From Perognathus longimembris pacificus (Eukaryota; Chordata; Mammalia; Rodentia; Heteromyidae), in assembly GCF_023159225.1 (NCBI RefSeq), contig NC_063166.1:42959149-43023148 (forward strand): 64,000 bases of DNA. Direction: 5' to 3'. Within the stretch, counting starts at the first letter, position 1. The number at the start of each line of letters is the position of its first letter. This document shows positions 35,339 to 47,042 of this stretch, piece after piece. A program made the translations under genes and the position numbers. The notes beneath the pieces are model-generated. The model was not told the DNA's origin. It saw nothing but the letters and a program-made list of their open reading frames with translations, and searched no databases.

Positions 35339-35794
35339 TGCCTCCCTCCCCCCAACACACACAGACACACAATCCTTTATCTCCACAGTAACATCAAAGT
35401 CTGCTGTCGTCTGCAAGACATTGCTCCACTACATCTATCTACACTCCTACCAGTCCCTGCTTGGTGTGCCCTCCTCACCCTGAGGTAAGCCACCTTCCCA
35501 TGCTCCATCCTGGGAGTTTTCCCTCTGCTGTTAGCACTCTTCTTCCTCGCATCCCTCACATTTGCACTCAACTGTCCTCTCACCAGACTGACCTCTGTCC
35601 ATCCTTTAAGCCCTTCCTCCTCCTCTTGGGTGCTATCACTCTCTAGGCCTTGGACTCATAAACATTTGAGCTAACATGTTCTCAGACCAACTTCTAAGGT
35701 AGCCTCTGCCCCATGTGCTTGCTATTACACCGCCAGAAGGTTCTTCTCCAAACACCCATCTCTCTGACCAAAAGTCTTCAACAGGGCTGAGTAC

Positions 35795-35967
35795 AACCCT
35801 GTGGATGAGCCCAGTTAAGACTCGCAGAGCCCTGTGGTAGAGTCCAGGTAAGACTAGCAGAGCCCTGTGGTAGAGTCCAGTTAAGACTCGCAGAGCCCTG
35901 TGGTAGAGTCCAGGTAAGACTCGCAGAGCCCTGTGGTAGAGTCCAGTTAAGACTCACAGAGCCCTGG
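35795..35967. repeat. 33-bp minisatellite, about five units
   Basis: Unit AGAGTCCAG(T/G)TAAGACTCG plus CAGAGCCCTGTGGT. Position 10 alternates T and G from unit to unit, giving a 66-bp higher-order period. The 33-bp length keeps frame, so an 11-residue repeat appears in one minus-strand frame. Confidence 0.92.
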
Positions 35968-36911
35968 GTCCCATCCCTCACCCACCCCCAAAAGACAACA
36001 GATCTCCAATGCCCACACAAAAGCATCCACTCCATCCAACACTGAAAGCTTCTCCCTTCCCCTCCATCTCTCAACCTGCGCTTCCTCCTGCCTACCCAGA
36101 TCCAATCATACAGCAGGCCCTCCCTTCTCAGTCCTCCATCATGGGCATTCAACCAACTCTCATCTAAATATTCACAAAAAGATTATATTTACATGATACA
36201 TGGGGAGACTGTATTCTTGTGATTGTTCCCTGAACAACACAGTATAACAACTGTCTCCACAGCATCTGTATTGTGTTGGCTATTAGAAATGGAGGATTCA
36301 TGAAGGTTCTACACCAAAACCAAGCAATGTTGCTCTGAGGACTGGCACATCTGGGGCCCATTCCTATGGCTCCCCAGAGACAGCTGTGATCACCTCCCAG
36401 CCCCCGCCCCCCCGCCCCCACTGGCCCAGAGAGTACTGACCAGCCCCACACAGCTACTCATTAAAGTTAAATAAAATTCACTTCCACAGTGTCACAGCTT
36501 AATCTCTCTAACAGTGATTCCAGTTAGTGGCTGCCATTATTGGACAGTTTAGGAGGAAAGGAGTTCACTATCATAGCAGGTCAAGTGTTGCTTGAAAGTT
36601 TAACATTCTCCAACCCCATTTCTAGTCCTTCCACTGTCACCTCTTTGCCATAATGGCACACTGGAGCAAGGCATCCATGCCTCGAAGACACACCCCACCA
36701 CCCCTGGAGTCACTCACAAGCCTGCCCTGCCTAATAGTCCAGACTTCTTGCTGACAGCAAGCTCAGGGAGGACAGATGGCACTGGCACCACTCCTTTTAA
36801 AACCCCAAAGAACAACCTGACGAATGTATCCATCTCAGACACACAGCTGAGGAATGGGGGGGGGGGGGGTTAATAAGTAGTGACTGGAAGGAACCTGTGC
36901 CTAAAGAGTTA

Positions 36912-37330
36912 AAGCGGTATCAGTGGCTTCATGCCTGAGATCCTAGCTTCTCGAGAGGCTGAGATGTGTCACAATTCAAAGTCAACCCGAGTACATAAAT
37001 CCAAAACTCTTCATCTCCATTTTTAACAGTGAAAGGCAGGAAGTAGTCTGTTTTTCTTTTTTGTGTGTGTGCCAGTCCTGGGGCTTGAACTCTGGGCCTG
37101 AGCACTGTCCCCGGCTTCTTTTTGCTCAAGGCTAGCACTCTACCACTTGAGCCACAGTGCCACTTCCGGCTTTTTCTATATATGTAGTGCTGAGGAATCG
37201 AACCCATGGCTTCATGTATACGAGGAGAGCACTTTACTACTAGGCCATATTCCCAGCCCAAAAGGCAGGAAGTGAAAGTATGAAAAAACTAAGGGACACT
37301 ACCAAAGCCCCAAGTTCGAACCCCAGTATA
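36912..37330 (+). mobile_element. B1-like/Geo SINE split by a nested IDL-Geo
   Basis: Left part 36912-37044 and right part 37261-37330 join across the IDL-Geo inserted at 37045-37260. Tail continues as an alternating CA/TA tract to about 37385. Confidence 0.8.
37045..37260 (-). mobile_element. IDL-Geo SINE, reverse, nested in another SINE
   Basis: Flanked by the exact 13-bp duplication AAAGGCAGGAAGT (37032-37044 and 37261-37273). Full reverse IDL-Geo ending TTCCCAGCCC. Confidence 0.93.
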
Positions 37331-37385
37331 GGTATATACACACGCACGCACACACACATACGCATGCACGTGCACATATACATAC
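37331..37385. repeat. CA/CG/TA alternating tract
   Basis: TATATACACACGCACGCACA-type sequence at a SINE tail. Confidence 0.85.
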
Positions 37386-37800
37386 ATTAGGTAAAGGAAT
37401 TTGCCCTAAGATTTGCTCATCTAGTAATCACTGGGGCACACAAACAGAATCCTCCTTTCAACATCCATGGGGTCAATTTTTACTGACTTGTGCTTTGTGC
37501 ACAGTGATGGGTCGCCTAATACTGCAGATGATAAATGCCTTTATTCAGAAAGGAAACACGGCACTGAGGTTCAGGGCACCACATAAGGAATTCCTCCAAG
37601 ATCCACACTCAGTGCCACTAACTACTACACAGCCTTGCTTCTCGCCCAAATTCTAAAGCCAGGGGCCGGAACTGTAAAGCAGGGACAGGAAAAGAAAAAA
37701 ACAATAACAAAAACAAAAAAACAAACAAAATGCTACTCAATGGTGAGGGTGTGCAGACAGCAGACAGCAGGCAGCAGGGGGGAGCTCTGAATTAGGCTTC

Positions 37801-38008
37801 TTTTTTTTTTTTTTTTTGGCCAGTCCTGGGCCTTGGACTCAGGGCCTGAGCACTGTCCCTGGCTTCTTCCCGCTCAAGGCTAGCACTCCGCCACTTGAGC
37901 CACAGCGCCGCTTCTGGCCGTTTTCTGTATATGTGGTGCTGGGGAATCGAACCTAGGGCCTCGTGTATCCGAGGCAGGCACTCTTGCCACTAGGCTATAT
38001 CCCCAGCC
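37801..38008 (-). mobile_element. IDL-Geo SINE, reverse, young copy
   Basis: Begins with a pure T-run and ends ATATCCCCAGCC. Flanked by exact duplication CTGAATTAGGCTTC (37787-37800 and 38009-38022). Little divergence from the other intact copies. Confidence 0.94.
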
Positions 38009-38363
38009 CTGAATTAGGCTTCTCAATGTGTGGTGCCCAGGCCTCTAGCTCCTAACTGAAGTGCAAGGCCAAGAGCCCATCTCAGATCACAGAGGTAGTA
38101 TGTTTTCAGCTGTTATTCCTTTAATTCAAGTCTAACTATAAATTATCCCTAATATAATGTATTTATCTTAGCATACAGCTCTGAGTTTTGAAAAATATTG
38201 CCAAATGTTGTCATAGTTTATATTGATTTCATTTTTATCATATATATTCATTTAATTCTCCTCATTCTTTTTATCATTAGCCTATATGGCATCATTGTGT
38301 AGCTGCAAGTTTTTCAATTCCACCCCCTTTCCAGCTGTCCTGTGATTCTGATGTGCCTTAGAG

Positions 38364-38592
38364 TTTTTGTTTTCTTGTGCTAGTACTGGGGCTTGAACTC
38401 AAGACTCCCTGCTCTTGCTTAGCTCTTCCACTCAAGGCTGGCACTCTACTACTAGAGCCATACCTCCACTTCCTTTTGGTAGTTAACTGAAGAAAAGAGT
38501 CTCACAGACATTCCTGCCTAGGTTGGCTTTGAATGGCAATCTTTAGATGTCAGCCCCCTGTACCTAGGATTACAGGCTTGAGCCACAGGTAC
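38364..38592 (-). mobile_element. B1-like/Geo SINE, reverse
   Basis: Reverse copy with both halves; GCTTGAACTCAAGACTCCC start, GGCTTGAGCCACAGG end. Confidence 0.8.
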
Positions 38593-39212
38593 AGGCATGG
38601 CCAGGCATGTGAGCAGCACTGTTCCATGCATACCCGAGACCATGGAGGCAGGTGGATCAGCAGAGAAAAGCAGCAGGCTTGCTTACAGGTTGGCCTCCAG
38701 GATGAGAGAGCAACAAGTGACTGTTCAAATCCTGTCCCATGTGCCTTGAGTGGAGGTGGCACTGGCCTACATACTTAGGAGGAATCCAGAGAAATGGACT
38801 TTTCCAGAAACTTGTGTACCTAAGAATCAGAGAAGATTGTATCCCTCAATGTTAGACATCTGTTCTAGAAACCTCAAAAACAGATTCAAAGGCTATCCTC
38901 CCTTACTGACAAGAGGGACTGTATTCTCATCCATGCCATATCAGCTGGTCATTCCAATCTGTGATACATTTTAACTGGCTGTGTTATTCATTTATGCCTT
39001 TCACCTGGAAATTCCCGACTGAATCTGTCCAGTGAAAACTGCATAAGGCTAGGATAACACAAAGGAAATAACCAATAGTAACATAAGAAAAAGAACAGTT
39101 TTGATTTATAAGGCATTAAAAGGCATGAAGCATTTACTGTTCATGGAAGATCAGAAGAGACTACATCACGAATTAAAGGAAAGAGCCCAACACATTAAGA
39201 ACTACTTTGCAA

Positions 39213-39432
39213 TCCGGGTGCCAGTGGCTCACATCTGTAATCCTAGTCACTCAGGAGACTGAGATCTGGGGATCACAGTTCAAAGCTAGCCTGGTCAGGA
39301 AAGTCCATGAGATTGTTATCCACCAAAAAGCTGGGATGGAGGTGTGGCTCAGGTGGTAGAGCACCAAACTTGAGTGGAAAAAGTACAGCATCTAATACCT
39401 GAGTCCAAGCCCCAGTATCAAAACAAAATTTA
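39213..39432 (+). mobile_element. B1-like/Geo SINE
   Basis: GGGTGCCAGTGGCTCACATC start; short junction; Geo end CCAAGCCCCAGTATC. Confidence 0.82.
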
Positions 39433-39717
39433 AAAAATTTAGCACTAGTTTTTATTCATTCAGATCTCTCTTATGCCCAAATTTACATTTCTGTGGCATA
39501 AAATAACCCAGCAATGACTCCAAGCTAGAGTTTTTATAGTTGGAGTGGAGATTTTTGACAAAATTCTCTACTTCTACATACCATAACTTCATCCTATTCA
39601 TTAAACATGATCATAAAATACATACTCAAAATAGCTTACAACATATGGCACTTTATTTACAAGTCATATTTAACTAGATATGATACCTTATGTCACCCAT
39701 ATTTCAATATCTCTTTA

Positions 39718-40016
39718 AGGCTGGATATCAGTGGCTTATACTTTTAATTTTTGCCACTCAAGAGGTGATCAGGAGGATTAAGGTTCAATGACAGTCTGAG
39801 CAAAAAAGGTCATAAAGACCTCATCTTATAACTGGATGCCATTATCCAAAATACATAGGACGCATAAATAGGAAGATTATGGCTAAAGCCAACTAAGGTT
39901 AAAAAAAAAAAGACTCTTTCTTAAAAAAGAATGATAGCAAAAAGGGCTGGAGGCATGGCTCAAGCTTAGCATCAAACTGAGTTCAAACCCTAGTACTATC
40001 AAAAATTAAAAACATT
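39718..40016 (+). mobile_element. Composite 7SL/7SL/tRNA-like SINE
   Basis: Two diverged 7SL-like units (from 39718 and from about 39830), an A-run at 39900, then an ID-like unit from 39945 (GGGCTGGAGGCATGGCTCAA) ending GTTCAAACCCTAGTAC. Confidence 0.62.
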
Positions 40017-40136
40017 AATTAGTTCAAATCTAAACTGAATGACTGATTGAATTCAACTTCGGTCACTGAGAAACAAAACTGTTGTTTTTATCAACTTGAT
40101 AAATATACTGAATGAAACTTCATCAAAAATTAGCAG

Positions 40137-40378
40137 CAGGGTGCTGGTGGCTCATGCCTATAATCTTAGCTACTCAAGAGGCTGAGATCTGAAGATCGCC
40201 CTTCAAAGCCAGCCCAGACAGGAAAGTCTATGAGACACATCTCCAATTAACCCCCAGGAAACCAGAAGTAGAGCTATGGGTAGAAGTGGTAGAATGCTAG
40301 CCCTGAGCAAAAGAACTCAGGGGTGGCACCTCAGACCCTGAGTTCAAGCCTAACAACTGACAAAACAAAAAACAAAAA
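40137..40378 (+). mobile_element. B1-like/Geo SINE
   Basis: Near full-length forward copy, A-rich tail. Confidence 0.83.
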
Positions 40379-40702
40379 CTAGCAGTACCGGAGCCTGGAT
40401 GGGGACAGAGGTTCGATCCAGAGCCTGTGTGGAATTCATCAGCGCACTCTGATATCTGCTTCCAAGCTAGAAACAGTGAGAGAAGGCGAGTGAAAAACAG
40501 CATGCTCCTCATGAAGCATTTCCCAGGTGAGGGGATGACGGCTCGATCCTGGCCAGGCCAACGCCCCCACGGGCTTGGCTGTATTTATCAGCAAGTATGG
40601 GTTCCCGGATTGCTGTCTCCTCCTCCTGCTCATGGAGCTAAGTTTTAAGTGAATGCTACATTTTGAAAAAGCACAGGGAGAATATGTCAAAGGAGTTCAG
40701 TC

Positions 40703-40928
40703 TAGATAGGCACTAGTGGCTCATGCCTGTAATCCTACTTAGGAGATTGAGATCTGTGGATTGCAGTTCAAAGCCAGCCTTGGTAGGGAAGCCCCATGAG
40801 ACTGCTATCTCTAAAAAGCCAGAAATAGAGGTGTGATCCAAGTGGTAGAATGGCAACTTTGAGCAAAAAAAGCTAACAGACTGAGCCTAGGCCCTGAGCT
40901 CAAGCCCTAGTACTGGTACAACAACAAA
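40703..40928 (+). mobile_element. B1-like/Geo SINE
   Basis: Forward copy (GGCACTAGTGGCTCATGCC) ending CAAGCCCTAGTACTGG. Confidence 0.82.
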
Positions 40929-41542
40929 AACTGGCGTAGTCCAAGAGATGTTCCTGTGAAAACATCGTACCTGATGGACAAGGGTCACCCATGTGGCTGC
41001 CACTTCCAGACCCTGCAAACCGGTGCACCCCTACATGCCACCGCTCTGCATAGAAGATCTTACAGGCTCCTTAGAGAAGAATTCTGAGCAAATATCAGTT
41101 AGAAGCTTAACAACCCAAATTAAAATATGCAAAGGCAGCAGAAAGGAAGTTAGGCTGAAAGGAATTCAAATGGTGAGTAGGTACATGAAAATGTGCTCCA
41201 CATCATTCAAAAAACAGGATGATAATAAGACTTTCAAATCATCCCTTAATGACAAAGGCATTGGATAATGGAGCCCTCACATGTTGCTGAGGAATCACCA
41301 ATTTCATTGCATCTTAGAGGAAGATTTGATCCAGAAATCAAAATTTTAAGTTCCCACACTTGTTGCCTAAATTTCACTTACCAGAAAAATTTCACTTCAA
41401 TTGCTAGGAAATTTCTCTGTGTAAGACATATTTAAATAAATGTAGCAGAATATGCATAACACAATCTGTTAACAGTGACAGACCGGACAACCTAAATATT
41501 CCCACAGCCTGGGTAAACAAGAGTTGTTAAATGGAAATACAC

Positions 41543-41838
41543 TACTGAGTACGGTAGATCATGTATATAATCCTAAACTACTCAGGAAGCAAAGGTCAAG
41601 AGGATCATGATTTAAAGCCAGCTCAGACAAAATCACAGTCCTCATTTCAATTAGAAAGCCAGGCCTGAGATGGGAGCCTGGGCTCACATCTGTCAGCCCA
41701 GACACACAAGGGGGCAAAGGTAGGAAAATCAAGGTCTAAGCCAGTGCAAACAAAACAAATCATGAGGAAAAATAAGTGAAGCAAAAAGGGCAGGGGCATG
41801 GCTTAAATGACAAAGCACCTGCCTTGCAGCTCAGCAGA
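41543..41838 (+). mobile_element. Composite 7SL/7SL/tRNA-like SINE
   Basis: 7SL-like unit, second 7SL-like unit from about 41665 (GGGAGCCTGGGCTCACATCT), then ID-like GGCAGGGGCATGGCTTAAAT from 41789 ending CTGCCTTGCAGCTC. Confidence 0.65.
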
Positions 41839-41842
41839 AGGG

Positions 41843-42122
41843 CTGGGTGCTGGTGGCTCAGGCCAGTAATTCTAGCTACTCAGGAGGTGAGATGATAGGG
41901 GTTTGAAGTCAGCCTGGACAGGAAAGTCTGTGAGACTCTTACCTCCAAAAAACTACTCAGAAAAAGCCAGACTACTCAGAAAAAGCCAGAAGTAGTGCTG
42001 TGGCTCAAGTAGTAGAGCAAAAGAAGCTTAGGGATAGTGCCCAGGTCTAGTTCAAGCTCCAGGACTGGCAAAAAAAAAGCTAAGGGGAAGTGCCTAGGCC
42101 CTGAGTTCAAGCCCAAAGACCA
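41843..42122 (+). mobile_element. B1-like/Geo SINE with internal duplications
   Basis: Forward SINE with an 18-bp tandem repeat (ACTACTCAGAAAAAGCCAG at about 41951-41988) and a second copy of the Geo tail after the A-run at 42070. Confidence 0.82.
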
Positions 42123-42160
<38 letters not shown>

Positions 42161-42233
42161 ACACACGCACGCGCACGCGCGCACACACACACACGCACAC
42201 ACACGCATGCGCGCGCACACACACACACACACA
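42123..42233. repeat. CA/CG alternating microsatellite
   Basis: About 110 bp almost purely alternating purine-pyrimidine, including GCACGCGCACGCGCGCAC and GCATGCGCGCGCAC. Confidence 0.95.
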
Positions 42234-42565
42234 AAGAACAAGGGCATTTGTGTTTGTTGCTGATTTCCAAGGACAGACACAGAAGCCATTCTACAGGACT
42301 ACTTCAGAAGGGAGACATTTGATTTCCTACAAGTTCCACATGGTAGGTGTTGAACATGGTAATTACACTGTTTTACTATGATTTTTCTAAATTCTCCTTC
42401 TCACACTGCCAAGCTACAAAACTGAATGAACTGCCAAAAGATATGAAATTTCTTTCATGTTGGCTTAATTCTATGCTTCTTGGGGACCAGGGAAGGGCTG
42501 AGTGGCAGGCAGTGGCAGATGAGGGGGAAACAAATTTGAAGTTTTCAAGGGATACAGAAAAAGGA

Positions 42566-42767
42566 AAGCTGGGAAAGGAATGTGGCTTAGTGGTAGAGTG
42601 CTTGCCTAGCATGCATGAAGTTCTGGGTTTGATTCCTCAGCACCACATAAACAGAAGCTGGAAGTGGCACTGTGGCTCAAGAGGTAGAGTGCTAGCCTTG
42701 AGGGAAAAAAAAGCCAGAGACAGTGCTCAGGCCCTGAGTCCAAGAGCCAGGACTGGCACAAAAAGGA
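42566..42767 (+). mobile_element. IDL-Geo SINE
   Basis: ID-like half (GTGGCTTAGTGGTAGAGTGC) then Geo half (TGGCTCAAGAGGTAGAGTGC); moderately diverged. Confidence 0.85.
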
Positions 42768-44279
42768 ACATATATAAAGAGGGGGAGGGGATCTAGGAAC
42801 ACACCAATTAACTAGGAGAAAGCCCAAAGTATATATGAGGAATACTCTTTCCCGTCATAACATTCTTTCTCCAAAATCATAAATCTCTAATCACAGGCTC
42901 TTTGTCTTTGGAAAGGGAATGACATTAGAGCCAGCATGTCAACCAACTGGAGAACAATTCCTTGTGGACAAATGAAAATGCTAGACTTTGTTGAGGGTAG
43001 GTCGGCGACAGGGAAGGGGAGAGTAGTAGGGTCTGGGACCACACTTACAAGGTGAGACCAAAGACCCAAAACAAAGTACTAAAACTTTTCATACCACATG
43101 GTTCCCAGCTCCTCAACACGCCACCACTGGTTCAGCTCCAACTTTCTCCCCTGGCAGCAACACGAATGGCAGGCAAGGAGAGAGCAGGGGAGGAGGAGGG
43201 AAAGCCCATAGAAAGCACTGTGGTGCTTTAATCCCTGCTTATTCACCACTTTCAAAATGCTTAATCCTTTGGGGACTGCTGCAGGAGAGAGGAAGATTGG
43301 ACCATTTGGCACTGAGTTTTTTTCATAGGATTCCAGCTCACAATTGGTAAATCCCAGGTAGCTGGGCCCCAACACTCTGGAAGGTGTTTATGTCACAAAG
43401 CCATCTAGCATGGGGGGAGGGCAAAGGAGGGAGGACACATGGGGAGCAGTATGGAGGTACAGACATTAGGAAGTAGGTGGCTGAGCCAATTTTGGCTATG
43501 AGATTAAACAGAAGAAGAAAACTGGGAGGCTTCTTTCCCAAACAAATGGTCTAAAGAAAGCCCCTAGCTCTTCCATCCAAAAGATGCTATGAGAAGATGC
43601 AGGGTATTGAGCTCTGGCCATGAACCACACAACACAGACTAACAGCATAGGGATGAAAAGGATGGTGAGGCAGTATCTTCTAGGCCACCATGAGCCACTA
43701 CAACAAACCCAGAGCCACCCATGGCCAGAATTCTCGCACAAGAAACTTAAAAGTTAAAATGGATTACTGCTTGAGCTGTTTAGTTGCTGCCTTGTCTTCT
43801 AGCCAGCATAGGAAATGATGGGGGATGAAGGATACTAACTTAGAAGAAGTCCAGACATCAGTGTGGTCTCTACCACTGGAAGGTTTAGTGAAATGTGGCA
43901 AGTTAACCTCTCCGTTTTAGGGAGTGGTCATCTGGCCCCTCTAAACTAGCAGGTACTGATTCTAAGGCCATGATCCAAAGAGAAAAAAATTATGCTGGAT
44001 TAGGTGCTTTTGGAAGGATGATCCTATCACCATAAGCTTCCTTGAAACAAACTGTATAAGTATAACCATTTCTTATGTAGCAACTACTTGGTATTAACCT
44101 GTGAGTTTATTATACGGTGCAATAAAGTAATTTTCAATTATTGTGAGTCTTCAACTCCTTAGTCAAATTGCTGACAACCAGTATTTAATGTGTCAACTAT
44201 TTTGAATAAATCTGTAAGACTCAAAATCTGTACTAAAAAAATATCTAAAGGATTCAAACAACCCATTTTGTGTACTTTC

Positions 44280-44296
44280 AAAAATACAGAAGGCAG
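44280..44296. repeat. L1 target-site duplication, 5' copy
   Basis: AAAAATACAGAAGGCAG, repeated exactly at 50492-50508. Confidence 0.93.
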
Positions 44297-44303
44297 GGAG
44301 AGG

Positions 44304-44312
44304 AAGATGGCG
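44304..44312 (+). promoter_or_regulatory. YY1-type motif at L1 5' end
   Basis: AAGATGGCG at +8 to +16 of the element. The same motif near the start of human L1 binds YY1 and sets the transcription start. Its function here is inferred. Confidence 0.55.
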
Positions 44313-45604
44313 CCGCCACAGTAGGGAGGCACCCCGAGTCGCTCCAACTGAATAGCGAGCTGGGAACTCCAGCACCCAACACCCCATCAAGGACCCAGCA
44401 AAACCAGCAGCCAGAAGCAGTGGAGAAACGCAGGAAAACAAAAAGGAGCAAAAAAGAAGAACCGAAAGCCTACACGGAGCCGGAGAATCTCCAGGGCACC
44501 CTCCCCCCACCAGCCGACCCTGGCCCGAACAGGGTAGGCTGGGAAAGGGGACCCGGTGATCTGCAGACTGACTGCCTAAAACTCACACCGGGAGTGCAGA
44601 GTCCAGAGAGCAGGACTCCACGGACCCCAGGGAGAGCATGGACCAAGACACACGGCAACTGCGGTGACGGAAAGTTCGGATCCACACAGCCAGGAACGGA
44701 CGTGAGCAGCGGGGAAACCAAGCAGCGCAGAAGGGGAGAGCCGGGGCTGCCACCACCACAGCACTCCACCCCCGAAGGACCAACGGCGGCGCGGGACACA
44801 CACACAATCCAGGACCAGTGAGTCCCCCATTACCCCCTCCCCCAACGGGAGACCAGCTATCAGAGACCCAAACCCTACAAAGAAGCTAGAACTCCCTGCC
44901 TCCCCCTCCCCACCCCGAGGGAACAAAGAACCCACAAATCAGGCGGGAAGCTACCATCAGGCTCTGGGAAGACACAGGAGTTACCAAGGGAAGGGCAGAG
45001 CAGCCCCAAGGCCACCGAGGAGCCGGAACTGGCAGCACCAGCCCCGCCCCCTTCCCAACAGGGATCAGGGGACGGCAGGCAGTGCAAGTCCCCACTCAAG
45101 GTGCCTGGAACTTGCGGACTTTTACAACTAAAATCACAGGCGCTGGTGGGCAATACCAGCACAGCAGGGACAGCTGGGCCTGATCACGCGCCCCCCTCGC
45201 AGCGGAGGCGCAGTCTGAGGGCGCTAGCCCACACCCGGACAGTTGATCCCACTGGGCCCCACACATACCGCCCCCCACAGCGGACACGCGGGAGGGCACA
45301 AGCACAACCCAACAACCCGGGGCTCACTCTGGTAGGCGTACCCCGCTCAGGTGGGCGGGGCCACATTGGCAGCAACTGCTGGAGTGGGCACACAGCGCAC
45401 AGGTGGGTGGGGCCCTCGGCGACAGCGCCTGCTCTGGTAGGCGCTCCTGCACAGGAGGGCAGAGCTCTCCATTGGCCCATGCCCACTCAGTTTGGCGCAT
45501 TTCACACAAATGGGTGGGCTGCCCCTCAACAACACCGGCCCCGGAGCGGTCCACACACGAAGGCGAACGGCCTGAGAGGTGAGCTCCTCTGACCAAGATA
45601 CAGA

Positions 45605-47004
45605 GTGGAAAAAAGAACCAAAGAAGAGATAAGCCTCCACGCCACGCTGAATCAGCGACCAGCAAACCCCCACCAGGGGCACGCTAGGGTCAGCACAAGA
45701 GAGCAGCAGGGCACTGTCCCACAGAGAAAGACACAGAACCTACAGACCCCCAAGTACAGTGAGGGTGACCACCTCAGCAACAACCGAGAAGGTCACACTC
45801 ACCCACTGGGAAGCAAGGTTCAACAGCCAAACCCAAACCCAGAGCCAGGACACCAGGACACGAGGCTTCCACTGACAGACCAGCACAAAGCCAAACCAGG
45901 GAAGCCACCCACAGATCTCCAGATGCACAAATCACAAAGAAATATAACACAGTTCATCAAAGGGCAAGACAACTTGCCAGCTCCAAAAAGCAGCACGACT
46001 GAAGAGGAGATGGAGAATAAAAAAGCAAATGAGGCCATGTTAACAGAAATGATGGAAAGCGTCAGAAACGAAATCAGAAAACAATTCCAGGAGTTTAGAG
46101 TGGAAGTCTTGAAGGACACCCAGGAAGCCAAGAAAGAAATGGAAGCAAAAATGGATACAATGCAAACCTCCGTTAAAGAAGACCCTAACATCCTGAGAAG
46201 TGAAATGCATGAAAACATAGATTTAAAATAAAACTCTATAAAGGAAGAAAGTTCCACGATCAAAGCTGATCTGACAAGCATAAATAGCGCTCTGACATCC
46301 ATAAACTCTGCAATTGAATCCACAGCACAAAGAATTGACCATATGGAATCCAGAATCTCTCTCTTGGACGATGATGCAGCCGAGAAGGACCAGAAAATTA
46401 CCACACTCCAAGAAACAGTAAAGCCCCAGGGAAGCTAGTGGACAAAGACAAGAGATATAATCTGTGCATAAGTGGAATAGAAGAAGGAGCCGAATACCAG
46501 AGCAAAGGGCTTCAACATATTTTCAATAAAGTGATTGCAGAAAACTTCCCCAATCTCACAAGGGACCTCACCCAGGTAACCAAAATCCTATAGGACGCCT
46601 GGCAGACCAGACCCTAGAAAATCCTCGCCCAGGCACATAATATTCAAGACTTCAGATTTCAAGAATAAAGAGCAAATTTTAAATGCAGACAAAGTGAAGA
46701 AAGAAATTTACTTCAATGGGAAGAGGATCCGAATAACAGCAGACCTCTCCACACAAACCTACCAAGCGGGAAGAGGGTGGAAGAACACCAAGTTCTACAG
46801 GCAAACAATTTGCAACGCAGGATTAAATATCCAGCGAAGTTGGAGTTCACATTCAAGGGGAAAACCAGATCTTTTCATAGCAAAGAGCATCTCAAGGAGT
46901 ATGTGAATAAAAAACCAGCCCTACAGCGAATTCTAAGAGGGGAACCCCTCCCAACAGAAATCGCACAGGACACACAGAAACAGAAAGAAACTACAATAGC
47001 CTGA
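45605..47004 (+). pseudogene. L1 ORF1 (nucleic-acid chaperone), decayed
   Basis: ORF1p is the RNA-binding trimeric partner of the L1 ribonucleoprotein. An open segment runs 45605-46231 and its last third looks like the coiled coil (many E, K, M, Q). A TAA at 46229 interrupts it. The same frame resumes to a TAG at about 46436. The RRM-like part (YNLCISGIEEG near 46460) is in a shifted frame and stops at a TAG near 46591. The C-terminal domain is recognisable at 46694-47004 (KRIRITADLSTQTYQAGR, and then, in another frame, PAKLEFTFKGK). At least three stops and two frame changes make it nonfunctional. The true start is uncertain: ATG 45605 or one further downstream near 45925. Confidence 0.85.
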
Positions 47005-47042
47005 GCCCAACAGAAAGAGCAGCTCATTAAAGACAATCTAAA

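Noticed and set aside
35778..36152. 124-codon minus-strand frame with an 11-residue repeat
   Set aside because: The repeat is the translation of a 33-bp minisatellite; 33 is divisible by 3, so any open frame through it looks periodic.
44270..45700. Long reading frames in the L1 5' region (183, 163, 119 and 113 codons)
   Set aside because: They fall in the GC-rich L1 5' UTR, overlap each other in several frames, and match no ORF1 or ORF2 domain.
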